Positions 1 to 10,500 of a stretch of DNA of 64,000 bases are shown here, piece after piece (positions within the stretch are counted from its first letter, which is position 1; each line of letters opens with the position of its first letter). Origin of the DNA: Muricea muricata (taxonomy: Eukaryota > Cnidaria > Anthozoa > Malacalcyonacea > Plexauridae); NCBI GenBank assembly GCA_963855995.1, contig OY979729.1:12316276-12380275 (forward strand), in the 5' to 3' direction. Both the position numbers and the translations under genes were made by a program. The notes beneath the pieces were generated by a model. It saw nothing but the letters and a program-made list of their open reading frames with translations. It had not been told where the DNA came from and did no database searches.

Positions 1-545
1 GTGATGTGGTGTGATGTGATGTGTTGTGGTGTGATGTGATATGATGTGATGTGATGTGATGTGATGTGATGTGATGTGATGTGATGTGATGTGATGTGAT
101 GTGATGTGATGTGATGTGATGTGATGTGATGTGATGTGATGTGATGTGATGTGATGTGATGTGATGTGATGTGATGTGATGTGATGTGATGTGATGTGAT
201 GTGATGTGATGTGATGTGATGTGATGTGATGTGATGTGATGTGATGTGATGTGATGTGATGTGATGTGATGTGATGTGATGTGATGTGGTGTGGTGTGAT
301 TTGATGTGAAGTGAAGTGAAGTGATGTGGTGTTTGGTTTAGTTTGGTGTGGTGTGGTTTGGTGTGATGGGGTGTAGTGTGGTGTGGTGTGGTATGTTGTG
401 ATGTGATATGGTATGTTGTGGTTTGGTTTGGTGAAGTGTGGTAAGATGTGGTGTGCTTTGGCGTGGTATGAAATGGTTTGATTTGGTGTGATATGATGTG
501 ATGTGTTGTGATGTGTGTGGTGTTGGGTCGTGTAGTTTGAAACAC
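1..545. repeat. GTGAT pentanucleotide satellite
   Basis: Pure tandem GTGAT units fill roughly positions 46-286. Degenerate variants (GTGGT, GTTTG, GTATG) flank them up to about 540. It lies at the edge of the window, just upstream of the first receptor exon seen, so it is probably intronic. The reading frame that can be drawn through its complement is low-complexity and not a gene. Confidence 0.95.
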
Positions 546-628
546 ACAGACTGACTGTGTAACTAAGCCGAACAATACCACATCTTCGTTCACACTTCAA
601 CTGACATAAAATTCTAACTATATTTCAG

Positions 629-1503
629 CATCCTCTGTGTTAAAGCTTAAGATGACCTCCAATGGTGTTGCTGAAGCTGGTTCAACAAAAAACGTTTATT
701 CACGGTTGTATGCAAACGACCAAGAATACTTTTTTAAAAAATCTGGAACGCACTTCGTTTTATTTGACATAAAAACTGGCAAGTTTCATGTCATACTTCC
801 TCGTAAAACTTCAACTGCTCTACACAGCCAAGAACGCACGCGTTTGTTGACACCTTTCAACAGATTTGTTACCAACAAGCCGATATCACCATCATATCAG
901 GATGCGTTCGTATGGCTTGCGACAGCTTGTTGACGACAAATCTGTTGCAAGTTGTCAACAGACTTGTCGCAAGCGGTTTGTGAAAACTTGTTATTCACGG
1001 GCTTGCTGCAAGTTGTTTCAACAAGTTGCATGAAGTCTGTGAATGACAAGTTGCAACAATCCTGACACACAACAACTGGCATGTAACACGTCTTTAACGT
1101 GTCTTTTTTTGTGGTGTAGTTGAAATGTGACCGCTTTAATAAGGTGGTTTTAGAATATATTTGTATCTTTTAGGCAAGTTGGTCCAGTCTGATGTATATT
1201 TTTGGACAGGACGCGTTCGAGATGCTGAGTCGAAAATGGTAAACTTTCTTGCCAATGATATTAGTAGCGATACCGTAGTGTGTATGGTACTGTATTACAG
1301 CGGAGAAAAGTATTACAAGGCTTCAGTCCCATATTTGGAAGAGCTTGTAGGCCAGACAATCATAAGGGACCTTGCGTATGGAGAGTCCTGGGCCTTGCTG
1401 GGATACAAAGGCATTCCTCCAGTGCCTGATTGGCGGAAAAGTGTACGCAGAAAAATCAGTCTGGGACCATCAACCATTACTGAACTCATAACATTGAGAA
1501 AAG
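629..1503 (+). other. ILEI/FAM3-like domain 1 (two exons, GC-AG intron)
   Basis: Exon 629-778 carries the first strands and ends at FDIKTG. Exon 1174-1503 continues with the pattern ESKMVNFL, a hydrophobic VVCMVLYYSG strand and ESWALLGYKG. This sequence pattern is characteristic of the ILEI/PANDER domain of FAM3 cytokines and of TMEM2/CEMIP. The two exons join in phase 1 only if the donor is GC (positions 779-780, context G|GCAAGT). The second ILEI copy has its intron at the homologous place with an ordinary GT, which supports this reading. The assignment rests on remembered family pattern, not a search. Confidence 0.72.
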
Positions 1504-4500
1504 GTTTGTTCAATATACAACAATGACACTAAACTTGAAATGATGACTTGTCAGCCTGATTTTCAATTTTGACTTGTTTCAATTTACAGTAAGTTGCCGG
1601 CACGTAAGAAACCGGCACTTTCAAAAGAGGCTGTTTAGCTTTTTATATATTTATGAAACAAAGTTTGACTCAGAACTTGCCAGTTTCTGATATGTTAACA
1701 AGGAACTAAGTTGTGTGTGATTGCTTGTAAGTAAAGAAGGTGGAACTGTATGTGGTATCGTACAAATCCATCCAACAAACTAAATGATATGTAATACAGG
1801 TTAAGTTGAATGCATTGTCGGAATTCTCTTCGTCACTGTTTAACCACATTTCGCAAACTTTCTATAGCTCCATCTGGTCCACCAAGCGACGTGGAAGTGG
1901 TGCTCACAGCTGGAACTTCGTTAAAGTTAACTTGGTCTAGACCAAATGATTATCTCACTGACACTGACGCTCCATTTAGCTATAATCTGTGTATAAAGGA
2001 TGAGTCTAAAACCAGTTGTTACCTTGTGGACAATGAATTCCAGTTTGCCTTCAAAGAACTCCAACCGTTGACTGAATATTTCATTACAATACAAGCCAAA
2101 TCTTTTAACATGTTCGGGGAGGCATTCAACTTGACCGCTTCAACTATTGAAATGGGTAAGACAGGCTTCATTAACCTGTTATTGGGTTTCATCTGATGTC
2201 ATTGATTTCAGTCAGGGTCGATTCTAAATCGAGACAGTAAATTATACCGAGTAAATTATATATTCGTAATACGTGTTGACCTTTGTGTTTGGTAGTATAA
2301 ACACACAACTTCAAGATCATTTCATCACTGCAGTGCGGTATAAGCATGAATACAAGTGAGATTGAGTCGCACTCGTATAATGGCGTAGTGAAAACCAATA
2401 ATTGAGCTTCTTTGCAAGCTATTGTGTCCTTAAAGTGCTTATGAAACGAAATTTTCTCCAACAATTTTCGTATTGCATTGGAAAGATCAGTTAAAATCAC
2501 TGTTTAACTTCTTTGATAGAATTTTTGTAACTGCCTTACTTTTCGAGATATTCAATTTTATTTGATTTGAAAATTACCTAACCAGTGACGTCATACTGCA
2601 TAATCACTTTTCAAAAAAGCTGAATTAATTTAAAAAGTACTCAAGATATAACACCTAAATACCCAGGTCTGGATGTTAAACATAGCCTCCACACATGTAA
2701 GCGTAGTTTTAGTTATTTTCCACTATTATATGCTACAAAATAAGCAATCTAACAGTCGCTCATTATGCAGTATGACGTCACTGGTTAGGTAATTTTCAAA
2801 TCAAATAAAATTGAATATCTCGAAAAGTAAGGCAGTTACAAAAATTCTATCAAAGAAGTTATACAGTGATTTTAACTGATCTTTCCAATGTAATACGAAA
2901 ATTGTCGGAGAAAATTTCGTTTCATAAGCACTTTAACGTGACTATTTGGGGACTGTTCGGCAAGCCCAGCTTTGCAGAAAGCTTTTCCTTGTACATTTGT
3001 ACACTTTTCCTTGTACACCTTGTATTTCTATGTTATGTAACACCTAATAAAGGAGACCCTCTCGCCCTTCAGTCATAAAGCAAATAATTTGAAGTTGAAA
3101 ACCTGAACCTGAAGACTTGAAATATGCCGACGAATGTTTTAGTAACCAAGTGTTTCTTTTCAGGTGCTTCTCGTATCAACGTGAAGTTGATATCAAGATT
3201 GGAGGAAGATGCATTATATCGTACGTCTGGTCGGCCGTTCTCCTCCATCGCTGTCGCTGGCGTCGTCTATGAATTCAATCACTATGGTCATAATTTTCTT
3301 ATACTTGATGCAAGGACAGGTTGGTACAATGCTGCTTTCGATGACCCAGGTTTTCTCTCAGTGACAGGACACGTTAAGCTAGCTAATCAAGAGTAACAAT
3401 TTCCCTATAAATCAAGGCGTAATGTTGTGGAAACATCACGTTTTATCTTTCTTGCAGGGGAAAAGATTCAACAAATTTCATTCAACACGTTTGAAGACCC
3501 AGACAGTGGTACGAAGATGACGTCATTTCTGGCGTCTTTACCGGACAAAGTTATCATAATGATGGTCGTATATCACCGTGCGCATGTCTACTACAACGAT
3601 GCCGCTGCCTCGTTGATCGCTGTTTGTGCTCATGCGCCCTCTGTGCTTGCTGACGATGAATCAAACGCTCTGATATGCCTCAAAGGCACTGGAAATGCAC
3701 CGTGGATGGAATTCGAAATTTCGAAATACTCCCTTGGGCCAGCTGCGCTTGATGCAAACATTTTATTACCAAAAGGTGCTAATCAATGGTGCTAAATATC
3801 TTTATAATATAGCATAAAAAACATGAAAAAGTTTTAACATAAGAGCGGCGGGAAATTTGCGTGTTCATATATCAACCCGTTTTTTAGCCAAGAGCGTATA
3901 GCATATACAAGTGTTATATTATAATATGCTTTCTCCATAGCATTGAATAACAATTTTGTTTTTCTTTTAGATTTATTTACATTCCCCACCATAACTAAAG
4001 TATCTCCAAGTACAACAAGTTTGCTCGTAGAATGGCTTCCTCCAACAACGACAAAGTTTACGGGAGATCTATCGAAACACGAGCTCTGCTATGCTGGAGA
4101 CTTCGATATGGCAAACTGTATTGAGATCAGCGCGACCAGCTCGCAGTGGAATGTGACTGAGTTGCGTCCGCATGTGCGATACGAACTGAAAATAAGGTCA
4201 GCGGCTTTGCTAGGTTTCAGCCCTTTTTCTCCTGTAACGCGTGGCACAACTTTGGAGTCAGGTAAGAGTTGTGTTTTGAATGTCTGTTTTCCCCCAAAGC
4301 TTCTTCCATTCTGTGACAGTATTGGCAAGAAGTCTATTCTCATTCTAGCTCCGAGCGGTCCTCCGACCAATCTTCGTGTGATCTTCGTAAATTCGACGTC
4401 GTTGGTCGTCGCGTGGTCGCCACCGGAGCTGATACTACGAAATGGCATCATTCAGCATTACAACGTGTGTGTCCGAAGCTTTGCCGTTACCTCCCGATGT

Positions 4501-7500
4501 GAGAACGTAGTCCTACCCGGAAGTCAGAGGAGTTACATCGCATCCGGTCTGAAGCCTTTCACAACGTATGACGTCATTGTCAGCGCTGCTACTTCTGTGG
4601 GGTATGGGCCGAGTATAATTGCGATTAACAAGACATCGGAGGCTGGTGAGTGAAGTATTGAAAGAAAGGTTTACTACTCACTGAGCCTTGTAAAATGATT
4701 TTATGAATCAGTGTGTTCCATGTGCTTCTTTCTGCTCTATTAGCTCCCAGCGGTCCTCCCACTAATCTTCGGGTAATCTTCGTGAATGCGACGTCAATGG
4801 TCGTCGCGTGGTCGCCACCCGAGCTGAAACTACAAAATGGCATCATTCAGAATTACAAAATCTGTTTTCTAAGTTTGAAGACAACGGAACAATGCAAGGA
4901 ATTGATGGGAAGTCAGAAGAACTGCACGCTGTCTAATTTAATGCCGTTCACTACTTATGACGTCATTGTTAACGCGGCCACCCACATGGGGTATGGGCCT
5001 AGTTTAATGATCACTAACAGAACATCTCAAGCAGGTGAGTAGTAAGTGACTGCCCCTAGGGTTGTTGGAGTTAGAATAGAGAATTAGAGTGGGGTAATAG
5101 GTTAATATAATACTTCGATATTTCATGGTAGACTTTGTCTCCAAAATTGCTAATCAATGCAGTGAAACCCCGCGTATAAGAACAGGTTCCTATATAATTG
5201 GAGCATGTTGTGTTTGTTAGAAGGCAGTGTTTGCCTCTTTATATATATGGCGTGGAAAACGTAATCTTAGCAGGTTTTTAAGATGTCTGTTCTTATACTG
5301 GTGGTTTTTACTGTATGTTATCACCTTACCCCCTGAATTACCACCTAACCTCCCTCAATATTCCTTTTAGCTCCCTCAAGTTCGCCTCAGTTCTTCACGT
5401 TACAGTCCTTGAACTCAACTCAACTTAGCCTGACGTGGGACCAACCAAATATCGACCACCACAATGGTATCCTCACAGAGTACCGTCTAACCTTTCTGCC
5501 TGAACCATGGAGTTTGACCAGGAAGCGTACCATCCTGTTGCCAAGGGATCACGACAGCTACGTAGCAACAGATCTTAAACCTTACGTGAACTATCTCATC
5601 GAAATACGCGCTGGCACTGAAGCAGGATTTGGGCCAGCGGCTGTTTTAAATGCAAGAACTTTAATGGAAGGTAGATGACAAACAACTGATGATAATATCT
5701 TGGTTTATAAATGACTATTGTTGCAACATACAAGGGTGGCCAGCAACCTATACCAACAAGCTCTGTCAGTGGTTGGTTATAACAATGAAAGACAATGAAC
5801 TATAGAAATTGGTTTGCTAAAGAACGAATCACAAACAATGATGACTTTTGTTTCAAAAGGGCAATCATAAAGTCTGATTGTTGTAGGCTGGTAATTACAC
5901 TGCATCCCTGATGCAATAAATATTGTGGAAAAATACCCAGTTATCTAGCATTCTAGTATACAGGAAATGGTGAATGAATAACTCCATCCACAAAGTGATT
6001 TTTTCCAACCTTCTATACTTGTTTAGTAAATAGTAAAGCCCATTTTAAAGTTTAGCATTATCGGACTAAAGTCACTTTTTATATTTTGAGAGTTTGATAT
6101 CCACGGTGTCGTTGCCTTTTATGACTTTCTGCGGCAGTTCAAAAAATCACTATCCGGTGAATAGTGCTATTTATCTTTCGTATAACCGTCCCCAGAAAGT
6201 TTTAGAAATTGTCTCTTTCATTTTGTTACAGCGCCTTCAGGGCCGCCGACATTGCTGCAAGTGAAAAACGTAACATTAAGTACATTTCGAGTGGCATGGT
6301 CTCCACCCGACAGGGCCAAACAAAATGGTATCATTGTTTCATACTTTCTGTGCATCCGGGCATTTGGCGTGCTTCACGCGTGCAATGACACGAGGATCGT
6401 GGGTGGTACCCAGTCCGAAGAGTTGTTCACTGAGCTCAACCCTGACCGAGAATATCTGGTGGAAATTAAAGCTGCGACCAAGATTGGGTATGGTCCCTCT
6501 GCTTTTGTACAGAAAATGGCGGGTAAGAAAAAATCTAAACTTCATTCCATCATTGTCAACAAGTTGAAAAAAAAACTTGTCAAATTGACTTTAAATCAGG
6601 CTTAAAATCAAATTGTCGAAACATGTCATTTGCAAAATTGTTTACAAATTGTTGAAACAACTTGCAGCAAGACTGTGGATAAAACGTCTTGACAATCACC
6701 TTACAACAGTTGTGTCGTCAACAAGCTGTCGCAAGTCATATGAACCCATCCTGATATTGGCTTGTCGTTAGAAGTCTGTTGCAAGATGCGCGTTTTTGTC
6801 GGTGAAAATCTGATGCATCAGGATTTCTGTTCTCTTTTCAGGAAAATGTGATCATCCGCTTTTGGAGGACCAAAAAAAGATTAAAAATTTTCAATTCTCA
6901 GCCAGTGGTTTTAAAAGTGAGGGGCACGAAGCTTTCCAAGCGCGATTTTCAAGCCTTCAAATATGGTGCGAAGACGGAGCGGCGCAGGATGCATTCCTAC
7001 AAATTGATATAGGAGTATTCATAAGGATAATAGCTGTGGCTACACAAGGGGATATCAGTCACTTCAATGCTTGGGTGACATCGTATAAAGTTTTGTACAG
7101 CACAGATGGCGCCAGCTGGACATCGGCTACGGTCAGCGGTACGGAGGTGAGATGGACATGTGCGAAACTGGACTTGGTGGAAGCTTTAGACCTTTAACCC
7201 AAATTCAAAAGCAGTCGAGAGATGAAATTAATACTCGTTAAGTCAGGTCGTTATGGAGCTTTAATTTATTTTTGAGTCGGTTTTCTTTAATGTACCGCGG
7301 GTTTTATATAGGTTATTTACCTTGAATAAATAATTAGATCAAAGTTGTGGGAAAAATCTCGACGAATCTCGACTTTAATTGTTTAAAGTCAAAAGACTCT
7401 CTTAGAAAACCTCTTCAAAAATAAATTAAGTTTGTTAAATACCTCGAAAGTCGGGATGTATGTCACATACAGCCCTCGGACGCTGCGCGTCCTCGAGGGC

Positions 7501-10500
7501 TGTATATGACATACATCCCTCCTTCTCGGTATTTAGCTCTAACTTAGATTTGACTACTTTAATTTTTGTTTCCTCATTTCTCTCCTACAAACCCGTATTC
7601 GCCTTCACTGTGGATCATCTCTGTTTTCAACTAGACATATTGTGTCAAAAACAGGATATTATCCACTTTGGAATAGCTGATTTTCAACAGCAAAATCTTT
7701 CAGTTTTTAACGCGTTCTCGTAGCCGTCGTAGTCAAATTTAGAGCTTTCTTTTGTTGTGGCTACAGTAGTGAATTTGTCTAGAGAAATGGACGATTTGCA
7801 TGTTAGACTAACTTTCAGTCTAGCCAAGACAAACAAAATCTTTTACCACAGTTAAAAAGAGCATCCTAAAATTAGTAGAATTGCCAAGTTTGGTGGCGAA
7901 ATGTTGTAAAACATGGAAAATATGGCGTCGCAAAGTTTGCAAATTTGTATACATTTGTATTACGCGAGGAAAAAGTTACCACTTTTCAGCTAAAATTGTA
8001 TGAAAAGTGGTAACTTTTTCCTCGCGTAATACAAATGTATACAAATTTGCAAACTTTGCGACGCCATATTTTCCATGTTTTACAACATTTCGCCACCAAA
8101 CTTGGCAATTCTACAAATTTTAGGATGCTCTTTTTAACTATAGTATAAGATTTTGTTCGTCTTGCCTAGATTGAAAGTTAGTCTAACATGCAAATCGTCT
8201 ATTCTTTATATGACCTTTGAATTTTGATCAGAAGTCTGGTTGACCTTGTGGCAAAACTAAATAAAGAATAGGTTTTAATATGTGTTATAAAAAAACTTTA
8301 ATGTTTTGTTTAGAAAATCCGAGGTGCGACGGGAGCTGATACAGTAAAGCATTATCTGGACAAGCCTGTTTTGGCTCGTTTTATCCGCTTCAAAATAATC
8401 AGTTTCCACGGTCCTCACCAGTGCATGAGGGTTGAGCTCTATGGTTGTGCTCCAGGTACGTGGGGCTGGTAATGATGTTAAACGTAAATGCTCCCCACCC
8501 TTTTAATCTTCTCCCCTCCCACTCCCCCCACCCACTCCCCCTCTTTCTTGTACTTTCTTTAAACTGCTATCAGTATGCAGGTGGTTTATGATGGCATGGT
8601 TCTTCTCACATGGTTCATCTTAACAACACAGGCGCGCTAAATATTACCTTATTCTCATTATCTAGCTGTAACTCCAGATTCGATATCAGTCATCTCATCA
8701 AATGCCACGTCATTGCAAGTTGCCTGGCAACCATCTCAGGTCTACGACAAGAACGGACACGTTCAAGGTTACGTCATATGTCCAAGAGAAAAATCTTTGA
8801 GCGCGTGTAAGATGAACCAAACATATGCAGAGCGTCACGAGAGAACGAAGTGGGTCGAGGGCCTAAAGCCGTATACTCAATATTTCATCGACATTGCAGC
8901 TTATAACGTAGCTGGACAGGGCTCCCCTATTTCTGTCCTACATCGAACTGAGCAATCAGGTTAGTAGTTCTAATTTTTGACATAAATGTGCATTAATCCA
9001 AAGCATTCACATGTCGAAATTCAAGCTAGGAACAGTTGAGAAACATTGATCAAGAATGGGTCCTCTGATAGCAATCGAACCTGCGTCTGTACGATGCTGA
9101 GAGGTTCAGATTTGACTTCCTCTACCACTACCGCTACCTTTTCCCGATTTTTAAACAATTTGATTGGTTAATTAGGTTAGTACGGCACCTCTGATTGGCT
9201 GAAAGATGGATTAAGGCAGCGGTAGAGGTATTGGAAGTCAAATCTGAACGTCTCTGCTGAGAGGCTCGATTCCTGCTGGCGGACCTATAGCTATTTTGAT
9301 GATGAATTTTTCTCATCTGTTCCAAACTTAAATTTCGACATGTGCGTGAATTTCCATTCAAGATTAAGACAGATACTAGTCGTTAATCATCTCACATTAT
9401 AACCGTTTCTTTTCTTGTCTATGTAGCACCTTCATCTGGACCAGAGTCTATTCATGTCATAGCTACAACGACAGAATCAATCCGACTACACTGGAGCAAA
9501 GTGCCTGAGAAATCTCGTAATGGCATCATCATCTCATACTCGCTTTGTTATCAAGATTACGAGCTCGAACATCCTTGCTCGAGTTTTCAGGATACACCAT
9601 CCGGTTTTCGGAATTTTATTCTCGTCAATCTTCAACCTTTCAAGGAATATTTAATTCTGGTCAGAGCCGCAACAGTAGCTGGCTGGGGACCACCTACACG
9701 AGTTCGACACTGGACGCTTTCAGCACGTGAGTTTTACAAAGTTAAATACACTTTTAATACTTCAGATGTGACATCTAGTCGAGGTAGTTTTGTAATATTA
9801 GTGTCCTTACTGGACCTCTAGGAAGGACAGTTTAGAACTGATAGAGCTATCCAGTATAAATGAAGTTAGTTTAGTTTAGGTTTTTTTCCTGTAGTAACAC
9901 TGGATCAATAAGAGATGATCCTTATTAGACCTCTAGAAAGAACAGTTTGGAAAAGCTTACTTATGTTTATCTAATTTAGCTCCATCTGGAGGTCCCACAA
10001 CCGTGTTCATAAAAGGCCTGGGTGCGACAGTTTTAGAGATCACGTGGTCTCCTCCTGAAATAGAACAAAGGAATGGTATCATCATATCTTATCGTTTGTG
10101 TGCCAAAGAAACGAGCGATAAAAATCCGTGTCATAACTACGTCATCGTTGAAGGAACAAAACGTCGCCTTCCCATCGCTGGATTAAAACCTTATACTTGG
10201 TATACTGTGGGTGTGCAAGCAGGCACCACCGGGGGTTATGGCCCTGCGACCCAGTTTAATCATAGAACTGGGGAATGGGGTAAGTGTGTGGTTAGTTGTG
10301 AGTCATAGAAGGCGCTTTTACCATGCAAGTTTTCTTGCAAGTTATGTTATTTGAAATGTAGTGTTAAAAGATTTGTGAACCTGGGTTAAAATTCACCCAC
10401 TGTTTTAGTTCAATGCATCCATTCAGCCTTCAATCGATGCAGGCAATAGTTATAAAGAAAATCAAGAAATATTTCCAAGTTTACACAGATGCTCTAGGAA

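Larger units (their letters stand above)
3971..6522 (+). other. FN3 domains 2-6 (five phase 1-1 exons)
   Basis: The exons are 3971-4261, 4349-4645, 4744-5034, 5371-5670 and 6232-6522, one domain each. Each shows the core Trp followed by xPP (VEWLPP, VAWSPP, LTWDQP), a basic or polar NGI-turn before a Y strand, and an L-K-P-x-T/N-Y pattern. Domains 3 and 4 are close relatives: both carry the PSGPPTNLRVIFVN opening and VVAWSPPELxLxNGIIQ, and the DNA is still visibly alike. This indicates recent tandem exon duplication. Domain 2 lacks the usual APSGPP opening (DLFTFPTITKV). Confidence 0.88.
7147..8313 (+). other. Long intron inside the F5/8C domain, packed with foldback repeats
   Basis: It contains two hairpin elements, described separately. 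The remainder (7,200-7,440 and 8,205-8,313) is AT-rich with no gene. The corresponding intron in the inverted copy (62,650-63,124) lacks both elements. Confidence 0.75.
6842..8455 (+). other. F5/8 type C (discoidin) domain, two exons
   Basis: Exon 6842-7146 opens with GKCDHPLLEDQKKI, then FQFSASG, AFLQIDIG, VATQGD and YKVLYSTDGASW. Exon 8314-8455 gives LDKPVLARFIRFKI and MRVELYGCAPG. The opening Cys, the GxxxFSAS segment, the VLYSxDGxxW loop and the closing ELYGC are hallmarks of F5/8C domains, with the two Cys expected to pair. Exon 1 ends in phase 0 and exon 2 in phase 1, so the pair acts as one phase 1-1 module. A run of seven A at about 6872-6878 is needed for the frame; the inverted copy has six. 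Confidence 0.87.

Noticed and set aside
338..547. 69-aa frame in the satellite
   Set aside because: A Thr/His/Pro/Ser-rich translation of low-complexity repeat DNA; no gene signal.
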